From the NCBI RefSeq assembly GCF_016820445.1, contig NZ_JADHDT010000002.1, positions 310,001 to 374,000 on the forward strand: 64,000 bases of DNA, in the 5' to 3' direction. Both the position numbers and the translations under genes were made by a program. The notes under the pieces are model-generated. The model was not told where the DNA came from and did no database searches. It worked only from the letters and a program-made list of their open reading frames with translations. The stretch is from Sphingomonas beigongshangi. GTDB lineage: Bacteria > Pseudomonadota > Alphaproteobacteria > Sphingomonadales > Sphingomonadaceae. Below are positions 7,589 to 16,188 of this stretch, piece by piece (the first letter of the stretch is position 1; every line of letters starts with the position of its first letter).

Positions 7589-8689
7589 ATGACCATTCGC
7601 GCGCTTTTCTTCGGCCTTGCCACGCTGCTGCTTGCGGCGAGCCCGGCCCATGCCGACCGGATCAAGGATCTCGGCGGGTTCCAGGGTATCCGTTCCAACC
7701 AGCTGACCGGCTATGGCGTCGTCGTCGGCCTGCCCGGCACGGGCGACGACAATCTCGAATATACCGTCCAGTCGCTGAAGGCCGTCGCCTCGCGGTTCGG
7801 CCTGCAGCTGCCGCCCGGCGCGAATCCGGGAATGAAGAACGCCGCGGTGGTGATGGTGACCGCCGATCTGCCGCCCTTCGCCAAGCCCGGCCAGCGGCTC
7901 GACATCACCGTCGCCTCGATGGGCAAGGCCAAGTCGCTGCGCGGCGGCAGCCTGGTGCTGACGCCGCTGCTCGGCGCGGACGGCCAGATCTATGCGATGG
8001 CGCAGGGCAATCTGGCGGTGGGCGGCCTCGGCGCGGAGGGTGCTGACGGATCGCGTATCGTCGTCAACGTGCCCTCCACCGGCCGCATTCCGGAGGGCGC
8101 GACGGTCGAACGTGCGGTCGCGACCGGCTTCGACACCGCCCCGACGCTCACCTTCAACCTGCAGCGCGCCGATTTCACCACCGCGCAGAACGTCGCCGCG
8201 GCGATCAACAAGACGCTCGGATTCGGCACCGCCCAAGCGATCGACGCGGTGTCGGTCGCGGTGCGCGCCCCTCCCGGTGCGGACGTGCGCGCGACCTTGA
8301 TGTCGACGATCGAGAACCTCGATGTGGCCGCGGCCGAGCCCCCGGCAAAAGTAATCGTAAATGCGCGCACCGGAACGGTCGTTATATCCTCTGCGGTCAG
8401 GGTCGGTCCTGCCGCGGTGACGCACGGCAAGTTGACCGTGCGCATCGACGAGAACCAGAAGATCAGCCAGCCCGCGCCGTTCAGCCAGGGCCAGACCGCG
8501 GTGCAGCAACGCTCCAACATCGCGGTCGAGGAGGAGAAGAAGCCGATGTTCCTGCTCAATCCCGGCCCGAAGCTCGCCGATGTGGTGAAGGCGGTGAACG
8601 CGATCGGCGCGTCGCCCGCCGACCTCGTCGCGATCCTCGAGGCGCTGAAGGAAGCGGGCAGCCTCAAGGCGGAGCTGATCGTCCTGTGA
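7589..8689 (+). CDS. flgI: FlgI, flagellar P-ring protein
   Basis: 366 aa, a normal length. A Sec signal peptide (MTIRALFFGLATLLLAASPAHA) precedes the conserved start DRIKDLGGFQGIRSNQLTGY and GVVVGLPGTGDD. The C-terminus (KPMFLLNPGPKLADVVKAVN, then IGASPADLVAILEALKEAGS) is also typical. Forms the ring in the peptidoglycan layer with FlgA as chaperone. A 59-base gap separates it from flgH; its stop overlaps the GTG start of flgJ. Confidence 0.96.
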   Translation: MTIRALFFGLATLLLAASPAHADRIKDLGGFQGIRSNQLTGYGVVVGLPGTGDDNLEYTVQSLKAVASRFGLQLPPGANPGMKNAAVVMVTADLPPFAKPGQRLDITVASMGKAKSLRGGSLVLTPLLGADGQIYAMAQGNLAVGGLGAEGADGSRIVVNVPSTGRIPEGATVERAVATGFDTAPTLTFNLQRADFTTAQNVAAAINKTLGFGTAQAIDAVSVAVRAPPGADVRATLMSTIENLDVAAAEPPAKVIVNARTGTVVISSAVRVGPAAVTHGKLTVRIDENQKISQPAPFSQGQTAVQQRSNIAVEEEKKPMFLLNPGPKLADVVKAVNAIGASPADLVAILEALKEAGSLKAELIVL

Positions 8690-9048
8690 CCGGCATCGTC
8701 CCCCCGTCGTCCGGCGCGATCCAGTCGACCGCGGGCGGCCTTTCAACCGATACGTCGCGCCTGAAGAGCGCGGACAACCTCAAGAAGGCGGGCGAGCGGT
8801 TCGAGGCGGTGTTCACCGGCATGATGCTGAAGAGCATGCGCCAGACGCACCTCGCCGAACCGCTGTTCGATTCCAAGGCGATCGACACTTTCACCGACAT
8901 GCAGGACCAGCGCCTCGCGCAGTCGATGGCGGAGCATGCGCCGATCGGCATCGGCAAGGCGATGACCGCGTTCCTCGCCAAGGCCCAGCCCGACCTGAAG
9001 CCGCAAGCGGATGTTAACACATCCGTGGCAGATCCGCCGGCATCATGA
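8686..9048 (+). CDS. flgJ: FlgJ-like rod-binding protein without muramidase domain
   Basis: 120 aa. It carries only the N-terminal rod-binding domain (KKAGERFEAVFTGMMLKSMR, then FTDMQDQRLAQSMAEHAP). The C-terminal glucosaminidase domain of enterobacterial FlgJ is absent, as in most alphaproteobacteria, where a separate lytic enzyme opens the wall. The GTG start at 8686 overlaps the flgI stop by 4 bases and the stop overlaps the flgK start by 4 bases, so all three are coupled. Confidence 0.9.
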   Translation: MTGIVPPSSGAIQSTAGGLSTDTSRLKSADNLKKAGERFEAVFTGMMLKSMRQTHLAEPLFDSKAIDTFTDMQDQRLAQSMAEHAPIGIGKAMTAFLAKAQPDLKPQADVNTSVADPPAS

Positions 9049-10385
9049 GCGACCTGCTCAGCATCGGCGCCTCCGGCGTCCGCGCCTATCAGACGGCGCT
9101 AGCCACCGTGGGCGAGAACATCGCCAACGTGGGGGCGGCGGGCTATACCCGTCGGACCGTTCGCATGAACGAGGTGCCGGGCGGCAGCGGCTCGGTCAAT
9201 CAATATGGCGCCGGCAACGGGGTGGTGCTCACCGGCATCGTGCGCGCCGGTGACAATTACGCCGCCGCCTCGCTGCGCGCCTCCACGTCCGATCTCAGCC
9301 GCACGACGAGCGGCGCGAGCTGGCTGGATCGCGTCGACGGCGCGCTGACCGGCAACGCGCTGACCGCGCGGGTCACGTCCTTCTTCGCCGCGTCCCAGGC
9401 GCTCGCGGCCGAACCCAGCTCCAGCGCGTTGCGGACCAGCATGCTGAGCGCCGCCGGCTCCGCCGCCACGGCCTTCACCGCGACCGGCAAGGCGTTCGAC
9501 CAGGTTGACGCAGATCTCGATACCGCCGGACGGCAGGCGGCGGTCGACATGTCCTCTCTTTCTGCCTCGCTCGCCGGCATCAACGACGGCTTGGGGCGCG
9601 CCGCGCCGGGCAGTACCGCCGCGGCCCAGCTGATGGATCAGCGCGACCAGATACTGGCGCAGGTCAGCGGTCTGGCCGACGTGACCGCGACCTTCGACTC
9701 GATCGGCCGTACGACGCTGACGCTGACGGGCGCTACCGGTGTGCCGCTGGTCAAGGGCGATCAGGTCGGGACCGTCGCCTATGCGCGCGACGCCAACGGC
9801 CAGGCGAGCTTCTCCTACACCGTCAACGGCGTCGAGACGGCGATGTCGCCGAGCGGCGGGACGATGGCGGGAATCATCGACGGCGCGCAGCGGGTCGCGG
9901 CCAACCGCGACCAGCTGAACGGCATCGCCGCGGATTTCGTGAAGACCGTCAACGACAATCAGGCCGCCGGCCAGGACCAGACGGGCGCGACCGGCACGGC
10001 GATGTTCACCGTCGGTACGTCCCCGACCGATATCAGCGTCGCACTGACCAGCGGCAGCCAGATCGCCGCGGCGTCGCCGGGCGGCGGTTCGCGCGATTCG
10101 AGCAACCTCACCAATCTGGAGGCTTTGCGTCAGTCCAAGGGTTTCGAGACGGCCCTGGCGTCGCAGATCACCGACAATGCGACCGCCTATAAGCAGAAGA
10201 TGACGATCGCGGACGCGCAAACCTCGATCCGCGACGGCGCGCAGACCGCGCTGTCGAGCGCGAGCGGCGTCAATCTCGACTCGGAAGCGATCGACCTGAT
10301 GCGGTTCCAGCAGGCCTATTCGGCCTCGAGCCGCATCATCCAGGTCGCGCGCGAAACCATGCAATCCATCCTCGACATCCGGTAG
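9045..10385 (+). CDS. flgK: FlgK, hook-filament junction protein 1
   Basis: 446 aa. The N-terminal motif (LLSIGASGVRAYQTALATVG, then ENIANVGAAGYTRRTVRMNE) and the C-terminal motif (GVNLDSEAIDLMRFQQAY, SASSRIIQVARETMQSIL) identify FlgK. It joins hook and filament and is exported late with FlgL. Start overlaps flgJ stop (ATGA); flgL follows after 8 bases. Confidence 0.94.
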   Translation: MSDLLSIGASGVRAYQTALATVGENIANVGAAGYTRRTVRMNEVPGGSGSVNQYGAGNGVVLTGIVRAGDNYAAASLRASTSDLSRTTSGASWLDRVDGALTGNALTARVTSFFAASQALAAEPSSSALRTSMLSAAGSAATAFTATGKAFDQVDADLDTAGRQAAVDMSSLSASLAGINDGLGRAAPGSTAAAQLMDQRDQILAQVSGLADVTATFDSIGRTTLTLTGATGVPLVKGDQVGTVAYARDANGQASFSYTVNGVETAMSPSGGTMAGIIDGAQRVAANRDQLNGIAADFVKTVNDNQAAGQDQTGATGTAMFTVGTSPTDISVALTSGSQIAAASPGGGSRDSSNLTNLEALRQSKGFETALASQITDNATAYKQKMTIADAQTSIRDGAQTALSSASGVNLDSEAIDLMRFQQAYSASSRIIQVARETMQSILDIR

Positions 10386-10393
10386 GGCGCGCG

Positions 10394-11290
10394 ATGCAGA
10401 TATCCACCAGCCTGTTCTACGATACCGCGGCCACCCGCATGTCGCAGATGAACCAACGCGCCTCGGTCCTGCAGACGCAGATCGCGACCGGCAAGAAGAT
10501 CCAGCAGGCGTCGGACGATCCCAACGCCGCCTCGCAGATCGCGGAACTGGATCGCAAGGATGCCGACGCCGCCGTCTACGGCACCAACCTGACCATGGCG
10601 GGGTCGCTGCTCGATCAGGCAAGCAGCGTGATCTCGCAGATCAACACGCAGCTGACCCGCGCGACCGAGCTGGCGACGCAGGCGGGCAACGGCACGCAGA
10701 CCGACGCCTCGCGCCAGTCGATCGGCGTCGAGCTGAAATCGATCGTCGACGCGATCGTCGGGCTGGCCAATTCCACCAACGTCCGCGGCCAGCCGCTGTT
10801 CGGCACGCCGGGCGGCACGCAGGCGGTGACCGCCAATGCCGATGGCAGCTATGCCTATGCCACGACCAACGTGTCGGAAGTTCCGATCGCGGACGGCCAG
10901 ACGGTGCAGGCGACCGAAAGCGCCACGCGCTTGTTCAAGATGGCGAACGGCAAGGACACGCTGTCGGTGCTGAGCAACCTCGCCAGCGCGCTGCAGGCGG
11001 GCGGCGACGTGTCCGACACCGTGTCCGGCGCGCTCACCGATCTCAAGGCGGGGATCGACCAGGTCGCGAACGTCCAGGCCTCGGTCGGTGCGCGCGGCGC
11101 GCGCGTCGACCTGCAGCAGCAGCTGCTGACCACGGCGAACACCGACCGCGCCGACCTGCGCCAGAAACTCGAGTCGGTCGACACCACGCAGGCGATCGTC
11201 GAGCTGCAGCAGATGATGACCGCGCTGTCGGCGACGCAGGCGAGCTTCAGCAAGCTCTCCAATCTCTCGCTGTTCGACTATCTGAAGTAA
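10394..11290 (+). CDS. flgL: FlgL, hook-filament junction protein 3
   Basis: 298 aa with flagellin-type ends. The N-terminus has MQISTSLFYDTAATRMSQMN and ATGKKIQQASDDPNAASQI. The C-terminus has DLRQKLESVDTTQAIVELQQ followed by MMTALSATQASFSKLSNLSL. Last gene of the operon that starts with flgB. Downstream (11291-11539) is 249 bp without a convincing gene; it holds GC-rich imperfect hairpins and a GGTTAACC palindrome near 11477. Confidence 0.94.
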   Translation: MQISTSLFYDTAATRMSQMNQRASVLQTQIATGKKIQQASDDPNAASQIAELDRKDADAAVYGTNLTMAGSLLDQASSVISQINTQLTRATELATQAGNGTQTDASRQSIGVELKSIVDAIVGLANSTNVRGQPLFGTPGGTQAVTANADGSYAYATTNVSEVPIADGQTVQATESATRLFKMANGKDTLSVLSNLASALQAGGDVSDTVSGALTDLKAGIDQVANVQASVGARGARVDLQQQLLTTANTDRADLRQKLESVDTTQAIVELQQMMTALSATQASFSKLSNLSLFDYLK

Positions 11291-11539
11291 GTGCCGCGGG
11301 GCGGCGGGCTACGTCTGCCGCCTCCAGGGAGCGAATGCCGCGGCGCGGACGCGGGGGCGACATCGCGTCGGGCCCCGCGACCGGCCACGGGCCGCGCCGA
11401 CGTCCAGGCAGTTTCGCCTATCCCACACCGTCCGCCGCATTGGGCGGGGTTGGTAACCGTTTATCTAGGAAATGCGGTTAACCGGGATTGAGTACAGCCG
11501 GCAGGGCCGCCGGCATCGCCTTTCCGGGGGTAGCCCACA

Positions 11540-12403
11540 GTGTTCCCAGCAATTGGTCTCGTCGTTCTTCTCGGCATGGTGTTCGGCGGCTTCGCCATCA
11601 CCGGCGGTGCCCTCGGCCCCGTGTTCGAAGCGATCCCGCACGAGATGCTCATCATCGGTGGCGCCGCCGCCGGTGCCTTGATCATCGGCAACTCGGGCGC
11701 CGAGCTCAAGGCGATGGGCGGCGGCCTCGCGAAGGTGTTCAAGGGGCCCAAGTACAAGAAGCAGGATTATCTCGACGTCATCTTCCTGGTCAGCAAGCTG
11801 ATGAAGATGCTGCGCATGGATGGCCCGATCGCGCTCGAGCCGCATGTCGAGGATCCCAAGTCCTCCGCCGTCTTCTCCGAATATCCGCGGCTGCTTGCCG
11901 ATCATACCCTGGTCGCGCTGATCGCCGATACGCTGCGCCTCGTCGTCGTGTCGTCGGGCACACTCGACGTCCATGCGGTCGAGGAGGTGATGGACCATTC
12001 GATCAAGACCCACCACCACGAGGTCGAGGGGCCGGAGCATACGCTGACCACGCTCGCCGATTCGCTGCCCGCGCTCGGCATCGTCGCGGCGGTGCTCGGC
12101 ATCGTGAAGACGATGGGCTCGATCGACAAGCCGCCCGCGATCCTCGGCGGCATGATCGGCTCGGCGCTGGTCGGCACGTTCATGGGCGTGCTGCTCGCCT
12201 ATGGCATCGTCAATCCGCTCGCCAGCCGGCTGAAGCAGGTGATCCACGCCGACGCCGCGATCTACCATGTCGTGAAGCAGATCATCATCGCCTCGCTCCA
12301 CGGCCATCCGCAGCCGCTCGTCATCGAGGCGGCGCGCAGCGGCATCGCGCACAAGAACCAGCCCGGCTTCGCCGAAGTGTTCGACGGACTGCGCGGCAAG
12401 TGA
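11540..12403 (+). CDS. motA: MotA, flagellar motor stator proton channel subunit
   Basis: 287 aa from a GTG start at 11540 preceded by GGGGGT. The MotA layout is clear: two N-terminal helices (MFPAIGLVVLLGMVFGG; EMLIIGGAAAGALIIG), a cytoplasmic loop with charged residues that contacts FliG (about 70-170), and two C-terminal helices (TTLADSLPALGIVAAVLGIV; GSALVGTFMGVLLAYGIV) with the functional proline in LPALG. Followed by motB. No clear sigma-28 or sigma-54 promoter was found in the 249 bp upstream. Confidence 0.93.
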   Translation: MFPAIGLVVLLGMVFGGFAITGGALGPVFEAIPHEMLIIGGAAAGALIIGNSGAELKAMGGGLAKVFKGPKYKKQDYLDVIFLVSKLMKMLRMDGPIALEPHVEDPKSSAVFSEYPRLLADHTLVALIADTLRLVVVSSGTLDVHAVEEVMDHSIKTHHHEVEGPEHTLTTLADSLPALGIVAAVLGIVKTMGSIDKPPAILGGMIGSALVGTFMGVLLAYGIVNPLASRLKQVIHADAAIYHVVKQIIIASLHGHPQPLVIEAARSGIAHKNQPGFAEVFDGLRGK

Positions 12404-12460
12404 TGCGTGGCGTCAATCTGAAGTCGGCAGCCGCCGACGGGCCGCAAGGAATACGATAGA

Positions 12461-13366
12461 ATGGCGCGCGCAGCCCCGCACGGCAACAATCAGCCGCCCA
12501 AGATCATCATCGTCAAGAAGATCGTCGGCGAAGCCGGCGGCGGCCATCACGGCGGTGCGTGGAAGGTTGCCTATGCGGACTTCGTCACCGCGATGATGGC
12601 GTTCTTCCTGTTGCTCTGGCTGCTCGGCGCGACGACCGAGAAGCAGCGCAAGGGCATCGCCGATTATTTCGCGCCCACGCTGATCGACAAGAAGGTGCTG
12701 GGCCTTGGGGGCAGCGGCGTCCTGGGCGGCGAATCGATCCTCAGCAACAACAAGTTGGGGCCGAAGGCGGCGGCGGCACCGATCGCCTCGATCGGTATCC
12801 CGGTAGCGGCGTCGGGGGGAGCACGCAGCGGCACCGGCGAGAAGGGATCGCTGCGCAACCGCGATGCCAGGGCGGAGGATCTCAAGGCGTTCGAGGCGAT
12901 CAAGCGCCAGATCGAGGCGGCGCTGAAGAGTTCGGAAAGTCTCGCCAAGCTTGCAAGCCATATCCGCTTCGTTCCGACGCAGGACGGGCTGCGCATCGAC
13001 CTGGTCGACGATGCCGACTATTCGATGTTCGCGATGGGCACGACGGTTCTCGACGCCAAGGCGTCGGACCTCATCGGCATGATCGCCAAGTCGATCGCCG
13101 GAACGCCCAACACGATCATGATCCGCGGCCATACCGACAGCGTACCCTACGGCGATCCGCGCGCGATGAACAACTGGATGCTGGCATCCGGCAGGGCCGA
13201 GGCGACGCGTCGGCGGCTGGCGCTGGGCGGGATTCCCGAACAGCGGTTCGAGCGGATCGAAGGCGTCGCGGACCGCGAGCCGATCATCGCCGGCGATCCC
13301 TATGACGCGCGCAATCGCCGCGTCGCCATCACCTTGTTGTATCGCAAGGGCGTCTTCGGCCAGTAA
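12461..13366 (+). CDS. motB: MotB, flagellar motor stator anchor
   Basis: 301 aa. The single helix at about residues 33-55 (WKVAYADFVTAMMAFFLLLW) holds the proton-carrying Asp of the YADFxTAMMAFF signature. The C-terminal OmpA-like domain (about 185-295) has IMIRGHTDSVPYGDPRAMNN and NWMLASGRAEATRRRL, which grip peptidoglycan. Works with MotA 57 bases upstream. A strong terminator follows. Confidence 0.94.
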   Translation: MARAAPHGNNQPPKIIIVKKIVGEAGGGHHGGAWKVAYADFVTAMMAFFLLLWLLGATTEKQRKGIADYFAPTLIDKKVLGLGGSGVLGGESILSNNKLGPKAAAAPIASIGIPVAASGGARSGTGEKGSLRNRDARAEDLKAFEAIKRQIEAALKSSESLAKLASHIRFVPTQDGLRIDLVDDADYSMFAMGTTVLDAKASDLIGMIAKSIAGTPNTIMIRGHTDSVPYGDPRAMNNWMLASGRAEATRRRLALGGIPEQRFERIEGVADREPIIAGDPYDARNRRVAITLLYRKGVFGQ

Positions 13367-13452
13367 TGGCGAGCGCGAAAGCCCGATCCTCCGGCCGGGT
13401 CGGGCGACGGGGTGCGGCGGAACGGCGCCTCGGCGGGAGCCGGCATGAAAAA

Positions 13453-13485
13453 GGGGGCCTTTCCCGCACGGGAAGGCCCCCTTTT
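13453..13485. terminator. Strong bidirectional terminator between motB and mucR
   Basis: A stem with GGGGGCC (13453-13459) and GGCCCCC (13475-13481) as its base and further pairing inside (TTTCCCG/CGGGAA). TTTT follows on the plus strand and the AAAAA before it serves the minus strand. It lies between the convergent motB and mucR genes. Confidence 0.9.
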
Positions 13486-13505
13486 CGTCGGCAGAAGCGG
13501 TCGCC

Positions 13506-13988
13506 TCAGGCCTCGGCGTCAGCCGCCTTGCGGCCGCGGCGCGCGGCGCCTTCGCCAGGACGCTGGCCGGGCTTGCGGCCGAGACCGATCTTCTTCGCCA
13601 TCGCGCGGCGGCTTTCGGAGTAATTCTCCGACACCATCGGGTAATCCGACTTCAGGCCGTAACGCTCGCGATACTCCTCGGGCGACAGGCCATGCGTCGC
13701 GAGGTGGCGGCGCAATGTCTTGTACGGCTTACCGTCGATCATCGAGATGATGTAGTCCTTGGAGGCCAAGGATTTCCGCACCGACACGGCGGGCGTATAC
13801 TCGGTGGCGACCGGTGCTTCCGGCGCGGTGTCCGTCGCGCCAAGCAGTCCGCGCACGGTGTCGTGCATCTTGCCGAGGAAAGCCGGCACCTCGTCGGCGC
13901 TGGTACGAGTGTTGGGATTGCCAAGCCAAGCAATCGTCAATTCGGTTGCTAGCTCGACGGCGTTCAGACCAGTGGTTTCGTCAGTCAT
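13506..13988 (-). CDS. MucR/Ros-family transcriptional regulator lacking zinc cysteines
   Basis: 160 aa from the ATG at 13988, which has a fine AAGGAG site 7 bases upstream. The MucR core is at about residues 75-135 (KDYIISMIDGKPYKTLRRHL, THGLSPEEYRERYGLKSDYP, SRRAMAKKIGLGR). Family members normally use Cys and His to hold zinc; here the Cys position reads IISMIDG and the protein has no cysteine, though the HLATH histidines remain. The C-terminus is basic. MucR proteins control exopolysaccharide, motility and cell-cycle genes. A TTGACG hexamer (14041-14036, minus) may be its -35. Confidence 0.88.
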   Translation of the reverse strand: MTDETTGLNAVELATELTIAWLGNPNTRTSADEVPAFLGKMHDTVRGLLGATDTAPEAPVATEYTPAVSVRKSLASKDYIISMIDGKPYKTLRRHLATHGLSPEEYRERYGLKSDYPMVSENYSESRRAMAKKIGLGRKPGQRPGEGAARRGRKAADAEA

Positions 13989-14080
13989 AGTTTGCTCCTT
14001 TGACCAAAGAGCAGCCGTAGGCACGCGAAATATCACGTCAAGCCATAACTATGGCGGTATTGATCGAAATGGGGGAAAAA

Positions 14081-14167
14081 TGGTGCCCAGAAGAGGACTC
14101 GAACCTCCACGACCTTGCGATCGCCAGCACCTGAAGCTGGTGCGTCTACCAATTCCGCCATCTGGGC
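14081..14167 (-). tRNA. tRNA-Leu(CAG)
   Basis: Read on the minus strand, the gene starts GCCCAGATGGCGGAATTGGT and ends CTGGGCACCA, with CCA encoded. The 7-bp acceptor stem GCCCAGA/TCTGGGC is perfect. The anticodon arm CCAGC-TTCAGGT-GCTGG gives anticodon CAG. A long variable arm and the GTTCGAGTC T-loop fit the class II leucine type. Confidence 0.97.
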
Positions 14168-14276
14168 ACGGGGTAGGCGGCGGCCTTTAGGGGGCGCGGC
14201 GGCGCCTTGTCAACACGACTTTCGCGGGGCAAGGGCGGCGTAGCGAATTTTCCCATTCCGGCGAGAAGGGCCGATC

Positions 14277-15209
14277 ATGAACGACAAACTGGTAACCGTG
14301 TTCGGTGGCGGCGGGTTCGTCGGCCGCTACGTCGTGCAGGCGCTGCTGCGCGCCGGCGCGCGCGTCCGCGTCGCGGAGCGCGATCCGCGGCGGGCCTGGT
14401 TCCTGAAGCCGCTGGGTGGCCTGGGCCAGATGCAGTTCGTCGCGGCCGACGTGACGCGGGCCGATACGGTGCATCGCGCCGTCGCGGGGGCGGACGCGGT
14501 GATCAACCTCGTCGGCGTTCTCGAGGGGGCGTTCGAGGCGATCCACGTTACCGGTGCCCGCAACGTCGCCGAGGCGGCGGCGGGCGCGGGAGTCGAGGCG
14601 CTGGTGCACATGTCGGCGATCGGCGCCGATCCCGCCGCGCGCTCGGCCTATGGCAGCACCAAGAGTCGCGGCGAGGAGGCGGTGCGCGCCGCCTTCCCGC
14701 GTGCCGCGATCATCCGTCCCTCGATCGTCTTCGGCCGCGAGGACCAGTTCCTCAACCGCTTCGCGGGGATGATCGAGGCGTTCCCGGTCGTGCCGGTGCT
14801 GCGCGCGCCGGTGAAGTTCCAGCCGGTGTTCGCCGCCGACGTCGGCGATGCCTTCGCCGCGGCGCTGGCGCCGGAGCATGCCGGCCGAACCTTCGAGCTC
14901 GGCGGTCCCGACGTGATGAGCATGGGCGAGATCATCCGCTGGCTCGCCACCACGCTCGGCCGCAAGCCGTCGATCGTCGAGCTGCCCGATGCGGCGGGGG
15001 CGCTGCTCGCCCGCCTGCCGCTCGCGCCCATCACCACCGACCAATGGCAGATGCTTCAGCGCGACAATGTCGTCGCGCCGGACGCGCCGGGCCTCGCGGC
15101 ACTGGGCATCGAGGCGACGCCGCTCGCCACCGTCGCGCCCGACTGGCTTGTCCGCTTCCGTCGCAAGGGGCGGTTCGGCCGCCGCGCCGAAACGCTTTAT
15201 CACGCCTGA
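14277..15209 (+). CDS. NAD(P)-binding SDR-like protein, complex I NDUFA9-subunit type
   Basis: 310 aa. An atypical/extended short-chain dehydrogenase fold: the nucleotide-binding loop TVFGGGGFVGRYVVQALL is at the N-terminus, ADAVINLVGVLEG follows, then HMSAIGADPAARSAYGSTKS with the Y-x-x-x-K pair. This matches the NDUFA9-like family found in alphaproteobacteria, where the protein is linked to complex I or ubiquinone metabolism; substrate unknown. Followed 28 bases later by uppP. Confidence 0.8.
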   Translation: MNDKLVTVFGGGGFVGRYVVQALLRAGARVRVAERDPRRAWFLKPLGGLGQMQFVAADVTRADTVHRAVAGADAVINLVGVLEGAFEAIHVTGARNVAEAAAGAGVEALVHMSAIGADPAARSAYGSTKSRGEEAVRAAFPRAAIIRPSIVFGREDQFLNRFAGMIEAFPVVPVLRAPVKFQPVFAADVGDAFAAALAPEHAGRTFELGGPDVMSMGEIIRWLATTLGRKPSIVELPDAAGALLARLPLAPITTDQWQMLQRDNVVAPDAPGLAALGIEATPLATVAPDWLVRFRRKGRFGRRAETLYHA

Positions 15210-15237
15210 CACGCCCCTCCTCGGCTAGGACATCACC

Positions 15238-16035
15238 ATGGACCTCCTCACCGCCATCCTCCTCGGCATCGTCGAGGGGGTCACGGAATTCCTGCCCGTC
15301 TCCTCGACCGGCCATCTCATCCTCGCCGGCACGCTGCTCGGCGTGCAGAACCAGGGCACGGCGACGTTCGACATCGTCATCCAGCTGGGTGCGATCCTTG
15401 CGGTCATCGTCCTCTACTGGCGCCGCTTCTGGGGCGTCGCGGTCGGCCTGTTCGCGGCGGAGCGCCGGTCGATCGCCTTCGTGCGCAACGTCGTCCTCGG
15501 CTTCCTGCCCGCGATGGCGATCGGCTTCGTCGTCTACAAGGCGGTCAAGGCCCTGCTGGAGAAGCCGACCGTCGTCGCGGTCGCGCTGATCGTCGGCGGC
15601 GTCGCGATCCTGGCGATCGAGCGGATGGCGAAGCGCGCGCGTGTCGAATCGGTGGAGACGATGCCCGCCACGACCGCGCTCGGCATCGGCTTCATGCAGT
15701 GCCTCGCGATGATCCCGGGCGTCAGTCGATCGGGCGCGACGATCATGGGCGCGCTGACGCTGGGGGTGGATCGCCAGGCGGCGGCGGAATTCTCCTTCTT
15801 CCTCGCCATACCGACGATGCTCGCCGCCAGCGGCTACGACCTGCTCAAGTCGGGCGCGACGCTGGCGCAGGGCGAATGGCTGGCGATCGCGGTCGGTTTC
15901 GTGGTGTCGTTCATCGTCGCGATGCTGGTGATCCGCTGGTTCATGGCGGTCATCACGCGGCACGGTTTCGCGCCCTTCGCCTGGTACCGGATCATCGTCG
16001 GCGTCGTCGCGCTGATCGCGCTCCAGATTAGATAG
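15238..16035 (+). CDS. uppP: UppP, undecaprenyl-diphosphate phosphatase
   Basis: 265 aa, the standard BacA/UppP length. Both active-site segments are present: GIVEGVTEFLPVSSTGHL (residues 11-28) and MIPGVSRSGATIMGAL (about 158-173). There are about seven to eight transmembrane helices. It recycles the undecaprenyl carrier lipid at the inner membrane for peptidoglycan and polysaccharide synthesis. Confidence 0.96.
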   Translation: MDLLTAILLGIVEGVTEFLPVSSTGHLILAGTLLGVQNQGTATFDIVIQLGAILAVIVLYWRRFWGVAVGLFAAERRSIAFVRNVVLGFLPAMAIGFVVYKAVKALLEKPTVVAVALIVGGVAILAIERMAKRARVESVETMPATTALGIGFMQCLAMIPGVSRSGATIMGALTLGVDRQAAAEFSFFLAIPTMLAASGYDLLKSGATLAQGEWLAIAVGFVVSFIVAMLVIRWFMAVITRHGFAPFAWYRIIVGVVALIALQIR

Positions 16036-16050
16036 TACCGGATCGATATG

Positions 16051-16120
16051 TATTTTCTCGGTATTTATATTGGCGGCTGGCCTTAGGGGCCTTGAAGTCG
16101 AGAAAATAGGTAACTTAGAC
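16051..16120 (+). promoter_or_regulatory. gltDB promoter region with a perfect 10-bp inverted repeat
   Basis: TATTTTCTCG (16051-16060) and CGAGAAAATA (16099-16108) form a perfect inverted repeat around 38 bases. The right arm lies between a TTGAAG (16092-16097) and a TTAGAC (16115-16120) spaced 17 bases, a plausible sigma-70 promoter for gltD. The 150-bp region is far more AT-rich than its surroundings. Read as operator plus promoter; the loop is too long for an ordinary terminator. Confidence 0.5.
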
Positions 16121-16188
16121 TTCCCTATCGAGCATTTTGTACGTGACATGGCCCCCGATCGTGCGTAGCGGCACGGTCAGGAGGCTCC

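Noticed and set aside
11291..11539. Sigma-28 or sigma-54 promoter for motA
   Set aside because: No TAAA-N15-GCCGATAA and no GG-N10-GC element of adequate quality was found in this gap.
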